A stretch of 64,000 bases of DNA from Rotaria sp. Silwood1 (Eukaryota; Rotifera; Eurotatoria; Philodinida; Philodinidae), in contig CAJNOP010000009.1 in assembly GCA_905250075.1 (NCBI GenBank), positions 3,181,581 through 3,245,580 on the forward strand, written 5' to 3'. The position numbers and the translations under genes are program-made. The stretch's first letter is position 1; each line of letters starts with the position of its first letter. Of this stretch, positions 1 to 12,371 are shown piece by piece. A model generated the notes under the pieces. The model was not told where the DNA came from and did not search any database. It saw only the letters and a list, made by a program, of their open reading frames with translations.

Positions 1-224
1 ACTGCGACGACATTAATTTATTGAGAGATGACTATGTACCCAAACCATAAACAGTAACAATCATGCTTTGAATGCATGCATAGTCATTTATCAGTAAATT
101 GATTCTAGTTCTTTCAAAGTCTTATAAAAATAAGATTTACTACTTTTCATAAGATGTGCCTCTACTTCTTGTGATCCAACAGAATCGTTTTTCGTTTTTT
201 TTAAATTTTTTTTTAATTATTTAG

Positions 225-3200
225 AAAAAGACAAGTCCTGATAATAATATTCAATTACCGTCTACAGAACCTGTTGTAACAATATCAAAAACTTCTACAT
301 CAAGTTCACCATCATTTGATAATAATGTTCCAACAAAAGTTGTTTCAACAGTAAAATCATCTGAAAAACAATTGATTGAAACAAAAGCTGAACCAACAAA
401 AAAATCTTCAAAAAGTTCATTATGTTCATGTTTTAGTAATAAATCAGCTAGTTCAAAAGATAAAACTCGTTCTATTCAAGCACCAAAAACAAATTTACCA
501 GAAGTTAATATACCTGTTTCATCATCAAATATTTCATCAACATTAAAAACTCAAGGATCATTGCGTGCACCATCGAATGATTTACCACCAGTTGATTTAA
601 CTCCAACATCAATTGAACCTATTGTTTTACCAACAATTCATATACAAGATAAAAAACAACCAATTAATCAACCTGAAACAATTGTCCCATTGAATGAAAT
701 TAAAAAACAAAAAGAAATTCAAATGCCATTACCAATTCAAGTTCCTCTAGTTGAAAAACAACTAGGAGACGAAAAAAAAGTTCAAACAAATATTTCAACA
801 GTAGCGATTGAAACACAACCAGTGAAAGAAACTCAAGTAAGATCCAGCAAAAAATTTCTAAACTCTACCTTACAATAGAAAACTCTCCGTAGTTTATTAA
901 TTTCTTGTAAGACCGAAACTTTAATTAGTATGTTCACATCAAAAAATGTTTGGTTTTCAAAAGGCTCAGGTTATCTATTGTGGAGAGAGGTTTACTAAGT
1001 TTCTGCATCATTCTCATTTAAGAGAGAGTTTTCTGCCTTTTGACTATCATACGCTAAAGGGTGCTGTCAAATGACGGATTCAGCTCTGAAGCGATGGGTG
1101 GTCCGACGCAAAGTTCTTGCACTGGATTACTTGGATTCTCTCTACATATCCACTAGCTCCAAGAGGAGGTGTATGTCACAACGTAGTAACTATGCTGTTG
1201 GACAGATGATCAGAGATAGCCAGCTATCAATGACTTATCTCGGACCATCTCATAGCTGATGATATGAAGGTTTGAGCACAATACGATAAGCTGAAAATTC
1301 AATAAAATGAGCATAATTCGAGAGAAAAGCGACTATGGCTTTTTATCTACATCATAAGCTCTAACAATCGGTTACATAGAAACTTGAACAGGAGCTATGA
1401 GTTGGTAAAACTCTCTCGTAAGACATTTTGTTGAAAAATATTAGAAAAATAGTCAAGCCTTAACAAAAGAAATTCAATAATTCTTTTAAACTTTTCAAGT
1501 CTCAGTAGAACTTATTTAATGATGTAAGACTTAACCTACAAGTGATTTATCACTTTTTAACGTTCGCTCGTTAGTCATGCCATGAGTATGTAACCTATAA
1601 AATTGATAGGGTTCATGAAAAAGATTGCCTTTTATTTTTATTTACTTATCCTGTTGTATATATTTGTTTATTCTTGTCGAAAGAAGATAATTTGCAGAAA
1701 CAAAAAATGCCGCAAAAAATACTGAAAGATTTAGAAGAAAAATATTATCAAACAGTACCAAGTCTATCTTATATTGTTTATCAAGTAGCTCATTTACGGA
1801 ATGTTATTATAAAAGATCGAAGTCTAAATATATGGGAATTCTATCCAACTGTTATTTATTCTTTTCTATCATTCAATTATTTTGACTATCTTTAAATAGA
1901 CCTGCTTTCCTAAGCATTAGATCGGATTTCGACTTTCAAGATATATCCTCAGAAGGTTGATGAGACAACCTTCTCAAATATCTCCATCCGTTTTTAATGT
2001 TTTTGTTGCCTATAAATATAATATAGTGTCCTAATAACAACTATAAAATGTAAACCAGTTTCAATCTCAGAATTTCTTCCCCGTGTAGACCTATTAGGCA
2101 CTAGAGAAATCTACAAATTTCAGACAAAATAAATACATTCTTCTAAAGATATATAATGTTTAAGTAATTCTGATTTCGATAATTCTTTTTTTGAAAAAAT
2201 CTCATGTTTTTCGAAAATTCAATATTTTTAGAAGAATGCATTTATTTTGTCTGAAAATTGTATATTATTCAAATGTCTCTAAATCTATGCATTGGAAACA
2301 ATGTAAAATCGAAAGCCTAGCGAAACAGCCATCATTTTTGAAACGAACAGTGAGAAGTCCAATCAATTTTACAGTTTCAACTAAGGCACTATATAGTGTC
2401 CATAGGCAAGCGATTATTAAAGTCAGAAAGAGGGTATTTAAGGACGTTTTAGTAATTTTCATGCAACGATGATTTTTCTTCATATATATATATAAAATAT
2501 CTTTTATTATATTTTTTTTATTAGATCGTTTCTACTGAATCTAAAAAATCATCATCATCATTTGAAATCAAAGCACCAATTTTAAATATTCCCGAACTTA
2601 ATTTATCCAGTCCATCAAAAATTGATGCCTATCAATCTTTTACTAAACAAGAAGAATCAACATCAATTCCTGAACAAATTCAATCACGTTCTGATAGTGG
2701 TCTTGAAGCAATTATTTCTTCACATATACATCCATCATCAACATTTGATACAATGACAACAATGGAAGATGTTCAACAACATCCATCAATTAGTTCTGGT
2801 TTAGGTAGTGAAATTTTAGATAAACATACAATAAAAAGTTCGACATCATCTGATATTCAAATGATACAACCAAGTGTTATATCAAAAAAAGAAGAAATTA
2901 GTTTAACTAAAAATGATTTTATACATAAAATAACAATGAATGATGAAACACGTTCAAAATTAATATTTCGACAAGATCAATTAAAAAAATGTTTAGAAAA
3001 TGAAATAGCAAAATCAATTGTTGATTTTGATCCAAAAAAAGATCATAAACCATTAGAAAAAATTTTAATACATGCTATTGATTTAATTAAAGATCAAAAA
3101 GTAACAACATATCCTGAATTACAACAAAAATTAACTGTAGAACATAAACATCAAGCTTTTATTGTTGATCCTGTTGTACGTTCACTGTATTGTACGATTG

Positions 3201-6200
3201 AAAAAGAGGGTTTAGACAATATAGATAAACCCGAATTCCCATTAGCTATACGTGATGTAAATATAATGATTAATGAGTTCCTATTATTGCATATATTTTT
3301 TTTCTCTTTCTATTGCAACAGATGGTACGTCTTCCAGCCAAGCAGACATTTGACACAGTGACGCATTTGAATAAAGAAGAAATGCCATTAGCTACAACAC
3401 AAATGACAAAGTATGTTATTAGAGAAAAAAAAATAGATGTATAGGTAGTCCTTCAAAACTTGCATTAAATACATTGACAAAACTAAAAAATGATATAGTT
3501 ATTTGAGTTAAATTATAACGAAAGATGTTATCATATTTTTTTAAATAATGAATGTCTCAAACATTTAATAAAATTTGTTTATGGACAGATGCTATTGAAA
3601 TCTTTTTTTTCTCAAAACTGATTAATAAGAATTGGTTTTTTTTCTCTTGTTGGATTTTTTTAAAATTAGACAATGGGTAGATGTAATCGTAGAGTAGAAA
3701 CAAATCAGCAGTGATTTTTATGGTTAATTTTGTCATTAACTTGATCAAACTATGTCTTTAATAAATAGTTTGAAATGAATAAAAATAAAAGAAAGAACAA
3801 TTTAAACACTTCCACTGGATGAAAGTTTCTTATTCAAAAAATAATGTGTCATTTTACATTTTTCTCATAATCTATTCTAATTGTCTTAGTCATTTTAAAC
3901 CGCTTATTCAGTAAAGACTTTGATTTGTTCAATAATTAGTGAGAAACCAATGATTAAAGTAATTATTGCTTAGTTTCTATTCGACGAATATTATGTAAAA
4001 AAAAAAAAAAGAATGTTTGTAGGGAAAGTCGTAGGCGTATGAGAACGGCGATTTTACCGACAACCACACTTTCAAAGAAAAATATATATATACTTTTCCC
4101 AATTTGATCCTAGTTGTTACAAAAAAAATTAGCTTTGTCGGTAAAAGCATCTGGAAGAAAAATGCGTAATTATGTACAGTTTTCGTTACTCTGAGTTTTT
4201 AGTATTTAAGAACAACTGTTTGATCCAAAAATGCACTCAGTAGATAGATGTTATTTCAGACTATACAATAGCCACAAGAAAAATTGGGTCACGAAAGGCG
4301 GGGGTGCCCTTAAAATAATTAGATTATCTTATCAATTTGATGATGCATATTATTTTTCTTTATAGTGAAACTCGTTCTCCTCATTTGGATGTTTCTATTC
4401 CAAGTGAAGCATCCATAACTATCGAAAAGAAATCATCAGAACAAACAAAAAAACCAATAGATGATAAAACACGTTCTTGTTTAACATGTGGTCGTTCAAA
4501 ATCGAAAACCAAACTTTCATCATCATCAACAACAACTTCAATCAATAGTTTACTTGATGAACGTCGTCGTTTACAATTAAATACTCATCGTCAAGAATTA
4601 GGTACTGTTCTTCATGAACATATTCAATCATCACAACCACCAATTCGAAAATTTGATGAACATTCAAAAGAAGCTGAAAAAATCATTCGCAGAAGTTTAG
4701 TACTTGTTACACATCCAAAAATTCAATCATATGAACAAATTCGTAATGATTTAAAAATTGAATATAAACAAACATTTTATCTTATTGATCCAATTGTTGA
4801 TATTGTACGTGATACATTTAATCATTGTGATATAGTACAAATGAATGAAAAAACTAATATTAATATATTAAATTCAAATATTTCACAAACAGCAAATTTA
4901 TATAATAATCAAATAAATTTATTAACAACTCAAGAATATAATTTATTAAAATCAAATCAATTATCATGGTTACAATCATATTTAATTGATAATGAAACAA
5001 AAGAAAAAAAACTAACACGAAAACAAATTAAAGAATTAAATAAAATTTTACAACGTAGTTTAGAAATACTTTCAACTAATCTTATATCAACATGGGATGA
5101 ATTATTACTACAATTACAACGTGAATATTCTAAAACACATGATTTATGTATACGTTCAATTGAATTATTAAAACAATCACATAGAGATGGTTTATTTCTA
5201 TTACAACAAGCTCCAAGTGAAGAAAAACGACGTTTATCATTTTTATTAAGTGAACGTGCAAGACAAAATTTAAAAACAAATCGATCAAAAGTTATTTTAT
5301 CATTAAAAAATTTATTAATTAATCATAATAAATTATCAAATGATAATAAACAATTAGATATTTATCTTAATAAAACATTTTCCTATTTAGAAGAACAAAA
5401 ACAAGGACAATTTAAAACTTATAATGATTTAAAACAACGATTAAAACAAGATTTTAAAAATAATAATCAAGATTATTTAATTGAACAAATTGTTGATATT
5501 ATTGAGCAGGCACATGCAACAAATCAATTTGATGATATTGATAAACCAGAAGTACAAACTTTAATGAAAGATAGATTAGAAGGAAAACGTATGTTTTATT
5601 ATTTTGATTTTTAATTGTAATTTTTAATTATTTTTCTTTTTTTATTTAAGCATTAATTATTAAAGAAATGTATGTTTCATTACCACCACGTATAGGTGTA
5701 ACAAAATTTTCAAATGACGAATCATCACGTTATTTATTAACATCAGTAAATGGTGATCGAACATTAACTAATACAACATCATCACATTCAATAGGCCGTG
5801 GTCTTAGCTGGAGAGAAGCAAATGAACGTGCAAGAATTTTATTCTATAGAGGAAAACATCCAGCTATACATTATGATGAACAAGCTGATGCTTTTGATGT
5901 TAGAATGTTACTTGAAACAGCATCGGGTGGTACTCAAGAAATACCTGTTACAGATACTGACGTAAGAGAAAATTTGCTATTTACTTTATGAAATAATATA
6001 TTTTCGAAATTCGATTGATGTCTCTCCAAGATCTAACCTTTTTTCTTGTTTTCATTTTTTACAAAAACTCTGAAGAGACGTAAATCGTATTTTCAAAATA
6101 CATCTTTCTGTACAATGAGTTTCAAAGAATAAAATTCACTATTCAAAAAAAAAAAATCTGTTGTCTTCAACTTAATTTACTGATACGCAACTTGAAAAGC

Positions 6201-7953
6201 TACATCTGTTTCTAAAAAATGCATCCAATGCAAATCTCTACTATGATCATTCCTATCCACAGAAATCTTATATTTTTCCTTGTACTACAAATATGTTTAG
6301 AGGTTGAATTTAACCTAAAATTTTATTCTAGATACACTTTTAATTGACATGAAGTGTTGAAAATAAATATTATTGCTCTTTAATAAAATGCATTTATGGA
6401 AGTACATTGTAACTATTTCATATGAATGAGATTGTAGTTATATTTGACCAATAAATTTTATTTTCACTGTGAGATTTCGTCCAACTTTAATTTGTTTTTT
6501 TTCTCCGTAAATGCGGCCTTTCTCCTTCATTTTTCTTACACACATTATCTCAGCTCTGTACTTTGCATTATCAATGAGTTATGAGAGATGTCAAACAAGA
6601 CAGCATAATTTCTTTTGTGACATATGTTAAGGAAAGGAAATGTTTTTAACTATAATTAAGAACGAGAACAAAAGATATAAATCGTCTAGCCTTTACAATG
6701 TTTTATATTACATGAAAATCGTATGGTTTCATTGCTTTCATTAGGATCCATATTTTTTTTGACTTATACTAATTTGATTTTAATTCTCCCTTATGATAAA
6801 ACACATAACATATGTGATATAGAAAAAAATGGACAAATTTTTGTGAATAAGAAACCAATGAGAAAATTTATTCGTCTTATCAATCGTTTTTTTTTTTTTG
6901 AGAGAAATTACTATACTCATTTTTTATTTCTGCAGATATTTTCAGTTGAAAATATTCTTTTCAAACATAATGCAACTCATAAGAAATATTTTTATGATAT
7001 TTATTAAGTTAATGCTGTAGTAATGTAAGAGATGCACTTTTATCATAGCTATAACTTAGGATAGAAGCAATGAAAAGATTCGAAATTTTTATACTAGAAT
7101 ATTCCTGTTAAAGTTTTCCTCTATACAAAGTTTCAAATCAAAATTCGAAAATTAGTTTTTCTGATTTTTCTAATAGGAAACTACAGCATTAACTTAAAAA
7201 AGTATTATAAGAATGCAGTCTCTCTACAGCAATCAACTAACAGCCCTAGAACTTCTTAGAATGTTTATATTTCATCAAGATCTATATTATGCATATAACT
7301 CTAACTCAATAATGATTAATCAGAGTCGAGAACTTCACTTATCAGCTGAATGTAACAAGCATATCTATATATTAACAATTTTTTTCTGATTGATTACTCT
7401 CCTTAGAATAGATAAGTAAAATGACTAGAAACTCGTCAATCAGTACAATCATATCGTTTATTTTGATTAATATTCTGTAAGATGTTGAAGAACTTTTTCT
7501 ATCTACCATTAACATAAAATATAATAAAATATCTCATATAATCGAAAATTGATGAAAATTATTTATAATTTTTGTTTTAAATAGCAATCGTAGCAGAAAA
7601 TTGTACCTATTTGCTTGAATAGATAATTTCGCAACTGTTTCTTATGGATTTTTACAATAGAAACATTAAATGTCACAGAAAAAAAATAATTAATTCTTTT
7701 CATTTTTTTTTTTAAGATTCACGAATTACTTAATTCATGTGGTGTTCAATGGGATGGTGTAAATATCATATCATTAGTTGATCATAGTGAAGATGTTGTA
7801 CGTGCTGCTGAACAAGCTGCATTAAGAGTTATTCGAGAAAAAGGTATTTTTGATTTACGAGTACCACCATCAACAACAACAAACGTTGATATTCATGATG
7901 ATGATCATAATGTATCAGTTGTTTCACCTGATGCAACAACATCATCTTCATGA
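225..7953 (+). CDS. Unrecognised protein with four degenerate tandem repeats, 3' part of gene
   Basis: Six exons join in phase: 225-836, 2525-3256, 3322-3410, 4366-5588, 5651-5961 and 7717-7953, giving 1067 visible codons before TGA. The first visible exon starts at a splice acceptor, so the start codon lies upstream of the window. The N-terminal 370 or so residues are Ser/Thr/Pro/Lys-rich and probably disordered, with a recurring D/E-x-TRS motif and one SLCSCF cysteine cluster. A charged helical unit of about 75 residues then occurs four times, one in exon 2 and three in exon 4. Its core is a helix (EKIL..AL.L), a TY-x-EL/QL segment, an EY/EH-K box and an I-D-P-I-V helix; the first and last copies also end in D-x-IDKPE. 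The last 180 residues (exons 5-6) look globular, with a WREANERAR helix and a YDEQADAFDVR segment. I recognise no family, and the function is unknown. Exon phases agree throughout, so the gene model is firm. Confidence 0.8.
837..2524 (+). other. Long intron of the repeat-protein gene
   Basis: This 1.7 kb intron runs between a CAA|GTAAGA donor and a TTATTAG acceptor. I see no supported exon in it. It holds an imperfect inverted repeat at 2116-2259, listed separately, and a stretch richer in G and C at about 1040-1290 with a short open frame that has no recognisable similarity. Its size, against neighbouring introns of about 60 nt, suggests expansion by mobile-element insertion. Confidence 0.6.
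2116..2259. repeat. Imperfect inverted repeat of about 32 bp arms (foldback/MITE remnant)
   Basis: The arm at 2116-2147 and the arm at 2227-2259 are reverse complements with about one mismatch and one single-base slip (core TTATTTTGTCTGAAA). The loop is about 80 nt. Similarity weakens but seems to continue outward for some tens of bases. It lies in an intron and has no coding content. A degraded non-autonomous transposon is the simplest reading, but no target-site duplication could be set. Confidence 0.55.
2953..5555 (+). repeat. Four degenerate copies of a ~75-residue protein repeat
   Basis: At the protein level the copies lie at about 2953-3240, 4589-4840, 4950-5220 and 5255-5555. The shared pattern is a helix EKIL/NKIL, then a threonine/serine + Y/W segment followed by EL or QI, then L..E(Y/H)K, then I-D-P-I-V or its equivalent. 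Copies 1 and 4 share D-x-IDKPE at the end; copy 3 is the most diverged. Intron 3257-3321, the small exon and intron 3411-4365 separate copy 1 from the other three, which share one uninterrupted exon. Confidence 0.65.
5962..7716 (+). other. Long last intron of the repeat-protein gene, with a dispersed repeat
   Basis: This 1.75 kb intron runs from GAC|GTAAGA to TTTTAAG|ATT. It carries one copy of a dispersed repeat (7034-7294) overlapping an 18-bp perfect inverted repeat (7004-7021 and 7180-7197). No exon-like frame with recognisable content was found elsewhere in it. Confidence 0.55.
7034..7294 (+). repeat. Dispersed repeat, copy A (homologous to 11865-12124)
   Basis: This ~260-bp segment aligns along its length with 11865-12124 in the same orientation. 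Shared blocks include CTTTTATCA, a TTAGGATAG-then-CAATG block, CCTGTTAA, TACAAAG, ACTTAAAAAAGT (or near), AGTCTC, and a block near AGAACTCTT. The two copies are clearly diverged, with small gaps. Copy A overlaps an 18-bp perfect inverted repeat. It is probably an old non-autonomous transposon family; no coding content is visible. Confidence 0.6.
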
Positions 7954-8553
7954 TTTTTCAGACATTTTTGTTTTTATTTCATATATTTGTGTTTTCTTTA
8001 TTGGTGTTCAAAGCGTCATTTCTCAACTTTTTTCTCTCTATATATATACATATATATATTGACTAACTACACATAGTATTTTTTTTTTTGCACAAATGCA
8101 TACGTACAAGCATACACAAATCATATTTTGATTTAGAAGAGCTCGTTTTTCTTTCCTGTTTCTATTGTTGTTGTTATTCTTTGCTTCAGTAATTCTTAAT
8201 GAAAAGAAAACAACATTTTTATGTGTATGTAAAAGAAATAGAAAAAAATATTGTCCGCTTCAATTTTTCTTTTCTTTTTTTTTTAAGTTGCGATATATAT
8301 ATTATATAACGTGTATTTAGTCACTTGCGTGTGCGTGTTTTTCAAAGATATATTGTCATTGTCGTTATTTGTCTCTATGAAATAAAAACCTCATTTTTTT
8401 GGAGAATGATGCAATTAGAAATGTTGATCATTGTATTGTGCATATAAAAAAAAAAAAAGAAAAGCAAGAAAATAAAACACAAACAATGAGCGGATAACAT
8501 TAAAAAAAAAAAGAGAAAAACAAAACAGAAAGAGAGAGACAAAGATGAGCGTA
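7954..8553. other. Convergent 3' untranslated region between two genes
   Basis: The repeat-protein gene (+) and the phosphodiesterase gene (-) end tail-to-tail 600 bp apart. An AATAAA on the + strand at 8381-8386 is a plausible poly(A) signal for the upstream gene, giving a 3' UTR of about 430 nt. The rest is T- and A-rich low-complexity sequence. On the minus strand the only clear AATAAA candidate is near 7973, so the two UTRs may overlap. Confidence 0.45.
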
Positions 8554-11500
8554 TCACGACGATGTTGGCTGATGAGTTTGTGTTGAATCGTTGATTTCCT
8601 TCGATATATTCGTACTTGTAGTAGTCGTAGACGTTCTAGATGATTGATGTTCATCAGCAAGTTCTTGCCATCGTTGAAGATTACTTCTGAAGAAAATTGA
8701 TTTTTAATAGAATATAAAAAGTAAATGAGTGTTTTTTTTTCGCTTTTATATACCTGGCTCCATTAAGCATAGGCATTGTTTCAGGTAGAATACGTGCGAT
8801 TAAAGAATAGCACGGGACACAAATACTGTTGATAAAATTCACCTAGAAAACGAAAAATTAAGTTTTTAGACATAATAATTAATCGATATGATTCCATGAA
8901 AGCTGCTTTCTTCCTCTTTTTTGGCTATTTCTAGTTCTCAAGGTGGTTATTACGAACCTTAATGAAGTGTTTACTACAGATAGAGTACCCAACATAAGGA
9001 GACATGTATTCGGGAAAAACAATTTTACATAAGATTTTTGCAGTTTTCATAGGATCACATCGGATCTGCTTACTGTCCATGTCCAACTTTGTACGCTTGG
9101 GCTAAAATTTTGACTACGAATACTTGAAAGTATTTGCCAGAGATGAAATCTGCCATAATAAGTTTTTGACTTTCGTATTCGAATTTATAGAACGCTAAAT
9201 GTCAGCACTCCGATTTTCAATTCGAATCTTTACAAGTATCTTGTTATTTTAGGTGCTCTATCTGTGATAAAAATTTAAAGCGAATCCGTAGTACTTTCTT
9301 TGCAAACTAGAAATAACTAACAAGAGAAAAGATGAAACTCTTAATAACTTTTATATGATGCAAATTTAGGTATCTACCAGTCCTAGTTACAAGTCGAACA
9401 GGGATTGATGCATACCTATGGATATTTTATTAATAATGAATATAGATGTTAAGCAAAGAATGTGATTGATTTTTATTTTTTGTAAATTATAATATTAATA
9501 TATAGTTATTTTACCTGGTTTTTTGGCAACTCGTGTGCCAATGATCGATCCATTAATGACAGTGGTTGAATACCTCGTCGTTTTTCTTCATCACCCTGTA
9601 TGAAAAAATTTCAGATTAAAATTAAAAACTGTACAAAACATTTCTCTCCCTCTTGCTTTCTTTCTTTCCTTATTATTCTCAAAATGAAATCCATTAAAAA
9701 GAAAGTAGCAAAAAACGATATATCTTTTTTTTTGAAAAGAAACCACACCTCTTGCCAAAATTCATCCATGATTGTATTGACAACATTTTGTTGTATTGGC
9801 CAAGGTTTATACATAGCACATAAATCGACTGCTGTCATGGATAGTGATTGCAAATGTTGACTGGAAGCAAAAGAAAAAAAAAACAGATACACACAATGAA
9901 CATCATTATATGATGAACTTTTGTGTGAGTATTAACTTAGTTTTAAGAATAGAAGAATTTTGTAATAATCACTTCCTTTTTTTTTTGTCTTTATCATGGT
10001 AGTATTATCAATAATTACTGTTTTCTTGTTCGATTTAACATAGAGAGCAAGAGGGAGAGAGCGAGAGAAAAAAGATCAAACATATTAAATCACCTGTTGA
10101 AAAAATTCCTCCATGATGATGCTCACATTCGACCGCTGTACTTCCCATTGTTTAAACGAAGAGCATAAATCAGCAGCGGTCATACTGAGCCCCATCATGA
10201 GTTGCCTAGAGAGAAGAGCAAAGCAATCAAAATATAATATAATTGATCATCAACATAGCATCACTAGAGCAACAGAAAATTTTCAGAGAAGAAAACAAAA
10301 AAGAAATCATCAATGATAAATTTTAATATTTAATACATATATATATATATATAATCAAATTGTTTTGAATATAGAAAATAACATATTCTACTCACATATG
10401 TTCTTTATTATTCCAATCAAATTGAGAATTATCAACAACACGTTCAAGTTTTGGACGATTTTCAAAAAATAATACTAAATCTGTTGCCAGTATACAATGA
10501 CGAATTTCATCTAGCATTTGTCGATATTCTTTTGATGAAAAATGTTTAAATATATTATGACTATCCGTCTAAATATACCATGAATTATTTTAGTAGTAGA
10601 AAATAAATTCGCGATTTTACTTGTAGTATGGTTACTGTTTGATTAAAATGATGTCGTTCCATAGTTGATGTTGAATAAATAGAAGCAAGAGTTGAAGCAC
10701 TTTTTACCATATAATCATTGGTTTTACCACGATGATCAAGATCATGACAAAGACAAGCAACAAACAGAGCAATACACTAAACATAATTAACATGTACTAC
10801 TTTTTTATAATTAAATTCATATTGATATATTTTTTATTACATATCTTCAATCAAAGAAATAACTATTCATATTCATAGATCTTTTCTTCTTTAGATATGA
10901 TCATTTTCGTAAGTTTTTCAACTGAATATCTTAACCTCTACCAGATTACCTTCATAGTCGACTATAGAATTGTAACTCTGCATAATAAATGTTCATGAAA
11001 GAACAACTACATTATGCATGTATCAGATTTTCTGGTATCAGATTCTGTAGTGTATCGTCTATCCTAATATGTAAATACAAAAACAATGTTTGCTCATTTG
11101 CAGAAAAGAATATTTAATCTTGGTAAGTTGAGATAGAAGATATGAGAAAATCTGATACTTTTATAATGAAATAGTATTATTAAGAATTTAATTTGTATAA
11201 AGTTAGAATTGGAAAGTCGATTTTGATGATAATCTGAGAAGAGTCTAAGGAGAGATGTCTTCCTGCTGATAAATCGTTTTTGAATTGAGATCATATGTAT
11301 CATATAGATGTAAACAAACTATAAATGTCCTGAAAAGAATTTATGCTCTTTGATTATTACAGCAGATGTATTGTATTTTTACAGTATTTGTAAATGAATG
11401 TTGTGTTCTCTGTAAGAAACACTAGTGAAAACTAATTTTATTTCTTTTTTTCGTGAAAGAAGGACATCGAATTTATCGGTGTATATCAGTGATGTAAAAC

Positions 11501-12338
11501 CAATGTAATAACTATCGAAAAACTCTAGGCGGTTTACCGCTGGTTGTTTTTTGAGAGTATTGTGTCATAGTCGATTGGAACGAAACGAGGAAAATTTTCT
11601 AAAATCTGCGAAAAATGATACTATTGAGTTGATTTTGAAGCACGCTGATGATGTAGATGCATTTGAACTGCCTATACTAGCGACTGAGCCTAAATTGACT
11701 CCACTTATGAAATAAATTTTTATTATAGTGACAGTGAAAAAATGCTTATTAGTAAAATAAATTTTGAAACTATTTTCTTCTCAGTGAATTTGAATTTTTT
11801 TTAATAAATAATTCGAATTTGAGTATAAAACATTGCAATCACAAGCGTGAAATATGAAAAAACTTGCTTTTATCAAAGCTGTATTTTAGGATAGGAACAA
11901 TGCAAGTAGCTGAAATTTCCAAAAGAAAACTGTTCTTGTTAAGAACTGTCTCTTTACAAAGATTCAAGTTGAAAACTGAAAATTAATTCTCCTGTTGTTC
12001 CTCATGGGATCACAGCTTATAATTTAAAAAGTGCTATAAAAGTGTAGTATCTCCAAAGCAACAAGCTAAGAGCACGAACTCTTTTCAGGATATTTATAGC
12101 TCATTGGAGTCTACATATTGCATGATGTCTCCATCCGAAAGCAATGTATTAGTCAAGAGTTTTCCCTCGAAAGATGTGGTGTTGAGAAATATGACAAAAA
12201 TAGTTAAACATCGAGAAGAAAGATTCATAAATCCAGATTCTTTTAGATTTTTTCTTCTCTCAATAGGATCTCTTTCATAATCTAAAAATTATTTTAAAAT
12301 ATAATTATCACTTGGGGAAGTTCTTAGAAATCGTTCGA

Positions 12339-12371
<33 letters not shown>

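Noticed and set aside
1071..1259. 62-codon + strand open frame in the first visible intron
   Set aside because: It lies inside an intron supported by in-phase splice sites, has no recognisable motif and shows no splice context of its own.
6723..7007. 94-codon open frame in the last intron of the repeat-protein gene
   Set aside because: It is rich in F, I, N and K from AT-rich sequence, has no motif, and ends in the inverted repeat.
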